A DNA stretch of 7,298 nt from NCBI GenBank assembly GCA_027451605.1, contig DAIDJA010000084.1, positions 1-7,298 of the forward strand, written 5' to 3'. Positions 1 through 5,622 of the stretch are shown here, one piece after another. How positions within the stretch are numbered: position 1 is the first letter of the stretch; each line of letters starts with the position of its first letter. Source of the DNA: Acidimicrobiales bacterium (GTDB lineage: Bacteria > Actinomycetota > Acidimicrobiia > Acidimicrobiales > JABEUL01). The notes under the pieces were generated by a model. The model saw only the letters and a program-made list of their open reading frames with translations. It ran no database searches and was not told the origin of the DNA. A program made the translations under genes and the position numbers.

Positions 1-152
1 AAACCACTACGACAGTTGTCTTTACATTTAAAGTTAGCAAGAAAGGCACTTATGTGTGGCACTGCTACGCACCGTGTGGAAGCGGTTCGACGGGTATGGA
101 AGGCGCCATGGCAACCAGTAATTGGATGGAGGGATCTTTCGTCGTCGACTAA
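1..152 (+). CDS. Cupredoxin-like copper lipoprotein, C-terminal fragment (5' end outside window)
   Basis: This is the last 49 codons of a gene that begins before the window, read from base 3 and ending in TAA at 150-152. The fragment holds the final strands of a cupredoxin beta-sandwich and the copper loop WHCYAPCGSGSTGMEGAM, with a C-x3-C pair and several Met residues. It is a paralogue of the gene at 876-1520: the first 73 bases are identical to 1369-1441, and the protein ends in the same WMEGSFVVD tail. By homology the full protein should be a membrane-anchored extracytoplasmic electron carrier of about 210 residues, although its lipobox is not visible here. A terminator follows 23 bases after the stop, so it is the last gene of its own transcript. 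The copper-binding role is inferred from the motif. Confidence 0.85.
   Translation, partial: TTTTVVFTFKVSKKGTYVWHCYAPCGSGSTGMEGAMATSNWMEGSFVVD
1..152 (+). repeat. Direct repeat copy 1 (cupredoxin 3' end)
   Basis: This segment aligns without gaps to 1369-1520. Bases 1-73 are identical to 1369-1441; the remaining 79 bases carry 13 differences by direct comparison. It reflects tandem duplication of cupredoxin genes, with an abrupt change in identity just before the second Cys codon of the copper loop. The identical tract may extend left of the window. Confidence 0.9.
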
Positions 153-175
153 ATTGTCGCATTTTATCAAACTAA

Positions 176-216
176 GTTACTGCCGTTTTCTTCGTGATGA
201 CGGCAGTAACTGTTTT
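176..216 (+). terminator. Intrinsic terminator after the first cupredoxin gene
   Basis: A perfect 10-bp inverted repeat, GTTACTGCCG at 176-185 and CGGCAGTAAC at 201-210, encloses a 15-base loop. It is followed by a short T-rich run (TGTTTTA). It lies 23 bases after the stop codon at 152. The T tract is modest, so termination may be partial, but the stem is unambiguous. It separates the upstream cupredoxin transcript from the operon beginning at 876. Confidence 0.8.
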
Positions 217-242
217 ATGGGATCTGGAGCTTTAAATTATTT

Positions 243-271
243 TTGACTTGGAGGAATTTTGTCTTTAAATT
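243..271 (+). promoter_or_regulatory. Candidate sigma-70-type promoter
   Basis: TTGACT at 243-248 lies 17 bases before TAAATT at 266-271, giving about nine of twelve matches to the TTGACA/TATAAT consensus. It sits just after the terminator at 176-216. If it drives the operon, the untranslated leader would be about 600 bases, so it could instead serve a small RNA. The call rests on consensus matching alone in AT-rich DNA, where chance matches are common. Confidence 0.3.
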
Positions 272-562
272 TAAGGCTTTTTGATTTGAGTTTTAAGGAC
301 CGGATTTAACCTTGTTATAGAAAGTTGGCAGGATCGCTAAGCCAATGTCGACGAAGAAATAAATTAACAGAATTTTTCAGAGAGAATCTCGGCGTGTTGA
401 ATTTAACCAGAGCATAAAACATAATTGCTTCAGATACATTCATAGATGTTTTTTACAGAGCAGATCACTTTAATTTCTATGTCGATCTTGATGGGTAGGT
501 AAATAGTAACTTTACTTAAAAAGTCCCGCAAAGTATGTCTAAGAAATATATGAAATCACGGG

Positions 563-568
563 TATAAT
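563..568 (+). promoter_or_regulatory. Perfect TATAAT hexamer, possible -10 box
   Basis: An exact TATAAT occurs at 563-568, about 300 bases upstream of the cupredoxin A start. No good -35 hexamer lies 16-18 bases before it, and there is no extended -10 TG. A weaker pair, TTGGTG at 643-648 and CATAAT at 666-671 (17-base spacer), lies closer to the gene. Either could start the operon transcript. Confidence 0.22.
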
Positions 569-743
569 GTGAATTTCATTTCATCGACTGTATTTTGATA
601 GGTGCTTTGCCACAATAATTTACCTAAAGCCAAAGAAGTTAATTGGTGATTAGAGAAAAGTTCGGCATAATAAATTTGCATTTAAGTAGTAAATTCCGAT
701 TCCCGTATTCTTAAAAGTGTTAGGCGAAGGCGTCGAAGGTAAA

Positions 744-798
744 TATACGTAATAATACGGTAGTAAATTGCGTATTTTTTTGTGAGTTTTTACGTATA
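744..798. promoter_or_regulatory. Cluster of TACGTA-like boxes and inverted repeats in the operon leader
   Basis: The half-sites TACGTA (746-751), TGCGTA (769-774) and TACGTA (791-796) are centred 23 and 22 bases apart, close to two helical turns. A related TACGGTA lies at 756-762. Two pairings are possible: 745-752 with 768-775 (8 bp including one G:T), followed by a T7 run that resembles a weak terminator, and 744-752 with 790-798 (perfect 9 bp). This may be an operator for a dimeric regulator or an attenuator ahead of the gene at 876. Function is inferred. Confidence 0.3.
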
Positions 799-875
799 GT
801 TCGGCTTATAAATCGACAGGGGACATTTTAATATTTCACTATAAGTATTTAACTTTTAACCAGAAAGGTGAAATT

Positions 876-1520
876 ATGAGACTTCCCTTATTAAATTTTC
901 ATGAAAACCCGGGTCCAAAGACGGGAAAAAAGACCTCGAGATTAACAGTATTCAAGGCTCTCTTAGTTGCGACCATGTTGGCTTTATTCGGAGTCGCATT
1001 AAATGCGTGTTCTTCGAAAAGCACTAATGCCTCGTCTTCCGGATCTAAGTCATTTACGGTTGCGCAACCTGTGGCCAAGACATTGACTATTGAAACCGGT
1101 AAAATGGACGGTAAATCAGGTTGGCCAAAGTATGTTCCCGGGAATTTGACAGTACCTGCCAATACTACGGTTACCTTAACTATCACAAGTTACGATGACG
1201 GTGCAGCACCACTGCTAACCGGAATGACACAATATGCAAACGTACAGGGCGGAACTGAAACCGTAGACGGAGCCCCAGTGACATCAGTACCCAATGCAAA
1301 CGTCTCTCATACATTTACCGTTCCGGCTTTGGGAATTAACGCGGTAATTCCGGCAGTTCCCAGTGGCCAAACCACTACGACAGTTGTCTTTACATTTAAA
1401 GTTAGCAAGAAAGGCACTTATGTGTGGCACTGCTACGCACCCTGCGGAAACGGATCGACCGGCATGGAAGGCGCTATGGCAACTATGGGTTGGATGGAGG
1501 GATCTTTCGTTGTCGACTAA
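876..1520 (+). CDS. Cupredoxin-like copper lipoprotein A
   Basis: A 214-residue predicted lipoprotein. After a basic N-region, a hydrophobic stretch (about residues 27-42) leads to the lipobox LNAC with acylated Cys45. A Ser/Thr-rich linker precedes a single cupredoxin domain from about residue 67. Visible landmarks are GWPKYVP (82-88), the strand after LTVPANTTVT, the probable ligand His145 in SHTFTV, and the C-terminal loop with Cys186, Cys190, Met197 and Met201. The C-x3-C spacing recalls CuA sites, but the CuA histidine is absent between the second Cys and Met. The ATG at 876 follows AAAGGTGA at 864-871. It is a close paralogue of the fragment at 1-152 and of the overlapping next gene. 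Its likely job is electron transfer outside the cytoplasmic membrane, with the Fe-S/NrfD pair downstream as possible partner. The exact copper-site type is uncertain. Confidence 0.88.
   Translation: MRLPLLNFHENPGPKTGKKTSRLTVFKALLVATMLALFGVALNACSSKSTNASSSGSKSFTVAQPVAKTLTIETGKMDGKSGWPKYVPGNLTVPANTTVTLTITSYDDGAAPLLTGMTQYANVQGGTETVDGAPVTSVPNANVSHTFTVPALGINAVIPAVPSGQTTTTVVFTFKVSKKGTYVWHCYAPCGNGSTGMEGAMATMGWMEGSFVVD
1369..1520 (+). repeat. Direct repeat copy 2 (3' end of cupredoxin A)
   Basis: This is the partner of the repeat at 1-152, in the same reading register and ending at the same TAA. A few bases past the stop are also shared (GTCGACTAAATT), after which the two copies diverge. Confidence 0.9.
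1497..1502 (+). promoter_or_regulatory. Ribosome binding site GGAGGG deciding a TTG start
   Basis: GGAGGG lies inside the last codons of cupredoxin A, seven bases before TTG at 1510-1512. That spacing supports TTG as the start of cupredoxin B, which otherwise has no start codon before its signal peptide in this frame except far upstream inside the preceding gene. Confidence 0.6.
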
Positions 1521-2142
1521 ATTATTCAAATCAATAAAGGCAACTTTTGCGGCTACTTTGTTTTTAATTATTGTGACTCTATTGTCGGGATGTAATTCCG
1601 GATCGAGTGTTGTATCCAATCTTCCGAGAGTAAATGCAAACGGCAATCTTGTGGGTACGAATGTCTTCGATGAGACACTTTCCATACAGACCGGCAAAAT
1701 GGATGGTAAACCCGGATGGCCCAGATATGTTCCGGCTAATTTCACGATTCCGGCAAACACGATAATTAAATTAACCATTATTAACTATGACGACGGAACC
1801 GCTCCGTTGCCGTCAAATTCACCTTGGAGTAAGTTCTGGGGATCTGACCCCACCTTCGGTTTGGTTGAAGGGGGCGATGAGACGGTAAACGGTAAGAAGA
1901 TCACGTCGGTGGATCCAAACAATGTCTCACACACTTTTACCGTGCCGAGTTTGTTAATTAACTTGCCCATACCTGCCGCAGTATCTAAAAATCAACCGGC
2001 TGTCGTGACTTTTGAATTTTCGGTTTCCAAACCGGGAAATTATCATTGGTTGTGTGCCGCACCATGAGGCAGCGGTTCTACCGGGATGGGAGGGGCGATG
2101 AACACGTCAAATTGGATGGAAGGAACTATGGAGGTTAAGTAA
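1510..2142 (+). CDS. Cupredoxin-like copper lipoprotein B with in-frame UGA (possible selenoprotein)
   Basis: Read from TTG at 1510, the product has a signal peptide and lipobox LSGC (Cys28), then a cupredoxin domain close to protein A: TGKMDGKPGWPRYVP (61-75), His141 in SHTFTV and Cys182 in YHWLCAAP. Codon 186 is TGA (2065-2067), exactly where the paralogues have the second Cys of the copper loop. The frame then continues as GSGSTGMGGAMNTSNW... for 24 residues to TAA at 2140-2142, the same tail length as in protein A, so the full product is 210 residues. If UGA stops translation, the 185-residue product keeps His and one Cys but loses the rest of the copper loop. If it is read, selenocysteine is the natural candidate. 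The start overlaps the end of gene A by 11 bases, and the TAA overlaps the next ATG (TAATG). A recent nonsense mutation or sequencing error cannot be excluded. Confidence 0.75.
2072..2107 (+). promoter_or_regulatory. Possible SECIS-like stem-loop after the in-frame UGA
   Basis: Starting five bases after the UGA, 2072-2079 can pair with 2098-2107. The pairs are G2072-U2107, C2073-G2106, G2074-C2105, GUUC 2075-2078 with GAAC 2100-2103, and U2079-A2098, with A2104 and U2099 bulged. The apical part is G-rich, with a loop near 2083-2094 about 15 bases from the UGA, roughly where bacterial SECIS loops lie. A competing small hairpin (CGGT 2073-2076 with ACCG 2080-2083) exists, and a shorter related pairing is possible in the Cys-encoding paralogue at 1-152. 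This is a candidate only. Confidence 0.22.
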
Positions 2143-2984
2143 TGGCCGAAAATAAAATTAACAGAAGGAACTTTCTAAAAATTGTCGGTGCCACAACCGC
2201 CGCCGGGACCGTCGAACTTATTACCTATCGGGCTTATGCCGCGTCAGGTTCATCCCCCAACGGTTGGAACGGTACGAGTGGAGTTTCCGGTTCTTCTGCG
2301 GCATCAATGGCAAATACCGAATCTCCTACCGACCATCAGTGGGCCATGGTGATAGATCTGAGGAACTGCAATGGTTGTAAAGCATGTACCGCCGCCTGCC
2401 AAAAGGCACATTATTTAACTGAAGATCAAACTTGGATCGACGTGTTTTCTATGACTGATTCCATAGGACGTTCGTATTTCATGCCCAGACCTTGTATGCA
2501 ATGTGAAAATCCCCCCTGTCTGCATGTCTGTCCGGTCCATGCAACTTTCAGGACCGATCAGGGAGTTGTCTTGGTAAACCAGGGTCGCTGCATAGGCTGC
2601 AGAATGTGCATGGCCGCATGTCCCTATCAGGCACGTTACTTTAATTGGAATGCCGGAGTCAATTATCCGTCAATGCCCATTAAGCCCACACCCGAAATGC
2701 CGGTTCCTCAAAGACTGGGTACCGTGGGAAAGTGTACGTTCTGCGTCGGCAACTTAAACGACGGGCTGTTATCGGAATGTGCCGCGGGGTGTCCCATGGG
2801 GACGATCTATAACGGAGACATGATAACAGATGTCGGGGTTAACTCGATGGGCAATACGATTAAACTTTCAGAATTTTTGTATGAAAATGACGCGGTTTCG
2901 TTTAAACCATCACAAAACACCCATCCCAGAGTCTGGTACATATTGGGGCACGGACAAAATCTCGATACGGATGACGCAAGCTAA
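2142..2984 (+). CDS. Tat-exported four-cluster [4Fe-4S] electron-transfer protein (NrfC/PsrB/DmsB type)
   Basis: A 280-residue iron-sulfur subunit of the DmsB/PsrB/NrfC family. The N-terminus has the twin-arginine motif NRRNFLK (residues 7-13) followed by a mild hydrophobic stretch, indicating folded export by Tat. Sixteen cysteines form four clusters: C76-x2-C79-x2-C82-x3-C86, C118-x2-C121-x4-C126-x3-C130, C150-x2-C153-x2-C156-x3-C160, and C198-x2-C201-x11-C213-x3-C217. In this family such subunits relay electrons between a catalytic partner and the NrfD-type membrane subunit, which here is the next gene 25 bases on. GGAGG at 2130-2134 precedes the ATG, which shares one base with the preceding TAA, suggesting translational coupling to cupredoxin B. 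No molybdopterin catalytic subunit is present nearby, so the usual partner is missing or replaced. Confidence 0.93.
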   Translation: MAENKINRRNFLKIVGATTAAGTVELITYRAYAASGSSPNGWNGTSGVSGSSAASMANTESPTDHQWAMVIDLRNCNGCKACTAACQKAHYLTEDQTWIDVFSMTDSIGRSYFMPRPCMQCENPPCLHVCPVHATFRTDQGVVLVNQGRCIGCRMCMAACPYQARYFNWNAGVNYPSMPIKPTPEMPVPQRLGTVGKCTFCVGNLNDGLLSECAAGCPMGTIYNGDMITDVGVNSMGNTIKLSEFLYENDAVSFKPSQNTHPRVWYILGHGQNLDTDDAS

Positions 2985-3009
2985 TCCACAGTAAGGAGTT
3001 GTAATTTTA

Positions 3010-4479
3010 ATGACAGTAATAGAAAAGACATATGAAGCCGATGCAGTAGAGGTTAATCACTCACAATCCGGTAATCACTGGATGGATGATGTTACCGACT
3101 CTGCAATGAGTTCAATGAAAAACAAACCCGGAAAAATCTGGTGGTTGATTGTTTTGCTATTGGGCGCTGTGATAGTAGCCGGGGTTGTGGCTTGGATATA
3201 TCAGTTAAAACACGGAATGGGATCAGCAGGGTATAACGACCGCTCCTTTTGGGCAGTATATATCGCAGATGTTATCACATTTATCGGTGTCAGTTATGGC
3301 GGCGCCGTAATTTCTGCGATATTGAGGTTAACCGGCCAGTCCTGGCGAGCTCCGTTAACAAGATTGGCTGAAGCGATGGCTCTTGTGACGGTCGCGATCG
3401 GCGGAGCGTTTATCTTCCCGCACTTGGGAAGACCCGACAGGTTTTTAAATATCGTTGTATATCCTAATTTCTCTTCCCCGCTTTTTTGGGACTTTATGGC
3501 AATATTAACTTATACGGTTGCGACAACAATATTCTTTTATTTGCCGTTGATTCCTGATATGGCCTTTATAAGTAAAATGCTCGGTGAAAAAAAGAAGCTA
3601 TGGCAGCGGATGTTTTATTCGTCTCTTTCATTTAACTGGCTTGGAAATGAAAAGCAAAAAAAGGCCCTTCATCGCGGATTGACCATAATATCTCTTTTAA
3701 TAATTCCGCTTGCGGTATCTGTTCACTCAGTACTTTCGTGGGCTTTTGCACTTACCTCCAGACCCGGATGGATGGAAACTGTATTTCCGCCTTATTTCGT
3801 AATTGCGGCATTATATTCCGGCACTGCAATGGTGGTACTGGTGGTGGCGGGATTTAGAAAAGGGTACAAACTTCAAAGGTTCATAACCGATCGTCACTTT
3901 ACCCGATTGGGCTATCTTATGGTTGCTTTGGGCTTGGTTTATATTTATCTCACATTGGCCGATTTAATTACGGAAGGTTACACGGGAATTACTACCGGGT
4001 GGATTCAACAAACGGTCACGGGTAGCTATGCACCTGCGTTTTGGTTCTATGTATTTGCGGGAGAACTCCTGCCGATACTGGTCGTGGCAATTAAGAAAAC
4101 CAGAAATGCTACCGGGATAACGATTGCTTCATTTTTCGTGGTGATTTCACTTTGGGTCAAGAGGCTCGTTATAGTGTTGCCGCCCGCAACTCAGCCCTTA
4201 ATTGCCGGTCCGTGGGGCTCGTATCACTTTACATGGGTATCAATCACCATAACTCTTGCAGGTGTTGCGGCAATACCATTTTTATTGATGATCATGTTTA
4301 GGTTTATCCCCCTTTTTTCGTTGGAAGACATGGAAGAAGCGGGTGAGCTGGGATCAATTGAGCAAGTCTCAACCCATACTCAGATCTTGGCAAGAATTTT
4401 GAAGAAATATGTTGGCGTTGAAGTAGCAGCTCCGGCGAAAGCAGAGATGACAGTTCAGGCAACAGTAGAAGGAGAGTGA
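3010..4479 (+). CDS. NrfD/PsrC/ActC-type integral membrane quinone-reacting subunit
   Basis: A 489-residue membrane protein with about ten predicted helices (roughly 43-64, 80-104, 118-138, 158-180, 222-247, 262-281, 298-320, 342-361, 370-390, 408-432). Family landmarks closest to ActC of alternative complex III are AEAMALVTVAIGGAFIFPHLGRPDR (start 120, in two parts around the conserved HLGRP), SVHSVLSWAFA (237-247), FPPYFVIAALYSG (259-271) and GSYHFTW (403-409). Members of this family bind menaquinone or ubiquinone and exchange electrons with a four-cluster Fe-S subunit, which is encoded just upstream. The ATG follows AAGGAG at 2993-2998. The last codons overlap a possible GTG (4476) of the next gene. 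The C-terminal tail (about 435-489) is acidic then Ala-rich and probably extramembrane. Partnering with cupredoxins instead of a catalytic Mo subunit is inferred from the operon. Confidence 0.92.
   Translation: MTVIEKTYEADAVEVNHSQSGNHWMDDVTDSAMSSMKNKPGKIWWLIVLLLGAVIVAGVVAWIYQLKHGMGSAGYNDRSFWAVYIADVITFIGVSYGGAVISAILRLTGQSWRAPLTRLAEAMALVTVAIGGAFIFPHLGRPDRFLNIVVYPNFSSPLFWDFMAILTYTVATTIFFYLPLIPDMAFISKMLGEKKKLWQRMFYSSLSFNWLGNEKQKKALHRGLTIISLLIIPLAVSVHSVLSWAFALTSRPGWMETVFPPYFVIAALYSGTAMVVLVVAGFRKGYKLQRFITDRHFTRLGYLMVALGLVYIYLTLADLITEGYTGITTGWIQQTVTGSYAPAFWFYVFAGELLPILVVAIKKTRNATGITIASFFVVISLWVKRLVIVLPPATQPLIAGPWGSYHFTWVSITITLAGVAAIPFLLMIMFRFIPLFSLEDMEEAGELGSIEQVSTHTQILARILKKYVGVEVAAPAKAEMTVQATVEGE
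4468..4474 (+). promoter_or_regulatory. Ribosome binding site GAAGGAG favouring the GTG start at 4482
   Basis: GAAGGAG ends one base before GTG 4476, too close for initiation, but seven bases before GTG 4482. The second GTG is therefore preferred as start of the following gene. Confidence 0.55.
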
Positions 4480-4481
4480 TT

Positions 4482-5102
4482 GTGAAAAACTTTTTAATTA
4501 AATCGGTCTTAACCGTATTTATTATAAGTGGACTATTTTCGTTAATGAGTTATACGTCAGCGAAAGCGGCTTCGGTAACGTCGGGTGATTCGACGTTAAA
4601 CGTAGCGTTAAAATCACCGAAATCTTCCACACTTCTGTTGACTTCCACATTCTCATCGACTCAGCTAGCGTCAACTGCCAAGTCATCCTCGGACTATGTT
4701 GCACTGTATTTCGTGCAAACTACCGAATTTTCTTCCAGGGGGTGGATGCAAATAGGCTCAGCGAGCCTGAGTGCATCTACAGGGGAAGAAAATATGACCT
4801 CGACCGTGTCATATGATCCGACTTGGACCGGAAGAGAGACCTTCAAAGTAGAACTGCTACAAAATCAAAACGACGCCGGTGTCGTTCTAAATTCAGCCAC
4901 TACCGTCTTTAATGTCTTAAAAGATCCGAGCGGATTTCCTTCTAGCGAAATTAATTATCAACGTCCGATGAATCAAGTCGGGAAGTGGTTGGTCAGAGGA
5001 CTTTTAACGCTTGTTGCCCTCGTCTGGATATTGATGTTCGGGGTACTTGGTTTTGTAGTTAACAGAGTATCTAAAAACGGAAAGGTTGCTTTAAATGATT
5101 AG
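4482..5102 (+). CDS. Exported single-anchor membrane protein of unknown function
   Basis: Read from GTG at 4482, the product is 206 residues; the alternative GTG at 4476 adds two. It starts with a signal peptide (MKNFLIKS, hydrophobic core, cleavage probably after SAKA near residue 29). An extracytoplasmic region of about 140 residues follows, rich in Ser and Thr and alternating in a way typical of beta-strands (for example DYVALYFVQT). A C-terminal transmembrane helix lies near 170-194 (WLVRGLLTLVALVWILMFGV), then a short basic cytoplasmic tail (NRVSKNGK). No cysteine or obvious metal-binding motif is seen, so it is unlikely to carry electrons itself. Its place between the NrfD subunit and cupredoxin C, with overlaps at the gene boundary, suggests an accessory or docking subunit of the same complex. 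I do not recognise the family. Confidence 0.85.
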   Translation: MKNFLIKSVLTVFIISGLFSLMSYTSAKAASVTSGDSTLNVALKSPKSSTLLLTSTFSSTQLASTAKSSSDYVALYFVQTTEFSSRGWMQIGSASLSASTGEENMTSTVSYDPTWTGRETFKVELLQNQNDAGVVLNSATTVFNVLKDPSGFPSSEINYQRPMNQVGKWLVRGLLTLVALVWILMFGVLGFVVNRVSKNGKVALND

Positions 5103-5583
5103 AAAAGTATTATTAGTATTGTCCTTTTTTATGGGCGTCGGGATTTTAATGACAAGCTGTTCTTCCGGGGGATATCCGATGATATCTCAGGGGGTTCAGG
5201 CAACCGGAAATGCACCGTGGTCAACAACCACAATAGCTGCCACCGGTCCCAGTCAAACGGTAAAGATTGTAATTAAAAACATCAATACTCCCGAAGGCAG
5301 TCAACCGGCATATGTTGGTCCCAACGGAGTTGGCAGTGCAAACTTATTTACCATTAAGGCAGGTACTTCAGTAACGGTAATTGTTAACAATCAAGACTCC
5401 GGACCGCATACCTTTACGATAAGCAACCTAAATATTAACGAAACCATCGCTCCTTTGTCGGTGACAAAATTCAAATTGGTAGTCTCGTCACCCGGCACTT
5501 ATTCTTGGTACTGTGAGGTTCCCTGCGGTGACTGGGTAATGGGTCATCCCGGATATATGAAGGGGAGCATCCAGGTAGTTTAA
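5095..5583 (+). CDS. Cupredoxin-like copper lipoprotein C with C-x3-C...H-x3-M loop
   Basis: A 162-residue lipoprotein. The signal peptide ends in the lipobox MTSC with Cys22. A cupredoxin domain follows from about residue 53, with probable ligands His105 in GPHTFTI and, in the C-terminal loop WYCEVPCGDWVMGHPGYM, Cys140, Cys144, His151 and Met155. Unlike proteins A and B it has a histidine in the loop, so it offers a fuller His2-Cys-Met or CuA-like ligand set; the C-x3-C spacing matches CuA, but the Cys-to-His distance is longer than in cytochrome oxidase subunit II. The ATG lies within the end of the previous gene (ATGATTAG, 8-base overlap), with GGAAAGG at 5079-5085 upstream. It is only distantly similar to A and B and may occupy a different step in the same electron path, for instance as the direct partner of the membrane complex. 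That role is inferred. Confidence 0.88.
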   Translation: MIRKVLLVLSFFMGVGILMTSCSSGGYPMISQGVQATGNAPWSTTTIAATGPSQTVKIVIKNINTPEGSQPAYVGPNGVGSANLFTIKAGTSVTVIVNNQDSGPHTFTISNLNINETIAPLSVTKFKLVVSSPGTYSWYCEVPCGDWVMGHPGYMKGSIQVV

Positions 5584-5622
5584 AGGGGTCAGGTCAACTA
5601 TTTAAATTAAGGAGGAATAAAA

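Larger units (their letters stand above)
217..875. other. AT-rich intergenic region without a convincing gene
   Basis: No open reading frame with a credible ribosome binding site or recognisable product is visible on either strand. The region is AT-rich compared with the flanking genes. It holds the candidate promoters and inverted repeats listed separately, and it ends in the leader of the cupredoxin A gene. Its length is unusual beside the overlapping genes that follow. It could hold a long 5' leader, a small RNA or remnants of a lost gene; nothing in the sequence decides between these. Confidence 0.6.

Noticed and set aside
16..246. Plus-strand open frame at the left edge
   Set aside because: It is the out-of-frame shadow of the cupredoxin 3' end, similar to the shadow in gene A, and it runs through the terminator.
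217..875. CRISPR array, tRNA, insertion sequence or known riboswitch in the intergenic region
   Set aside because: No regularly spaced long repeats, cloverleaf, terminal inverted repeats with a transposase, or recognisable riboswitch core could be seen.
1363..1509. Upstream extension of cupredoxin B to a GTG at 1363
   Set aside because: It would overlap gene A by more than 150 bases in another frame and put a long charged stretch before the signal peptide; the TTG at 1510 with GGAGGG gives a normal lipoprotein signal.
899..1778. Two similar minus-strand open frames (899-1186 and 1284-1778)
   Set aside because: They resemble each other only because they are antisense to the duplicated cupredoxin genes; there is no ribosome binding site or recognisable domain.
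2065..2067. UGA as part of a reassigned genetic code (Trp, Gly or Cys)
   Set aside because: The other genes are intact without internal UGA, and the NrfD gene ends with TGA at 4477-4479 followed quickly by a further in-frame TGA, so UGA is used as stop in this genome.
4476..4481. GTG at 4476 as start of the single-anchor membrane protein
   Set aside because: The ribosome binding site GAAGGAG would be only one base away; GTG at 4482 has normal spacing. The difference is two residues.
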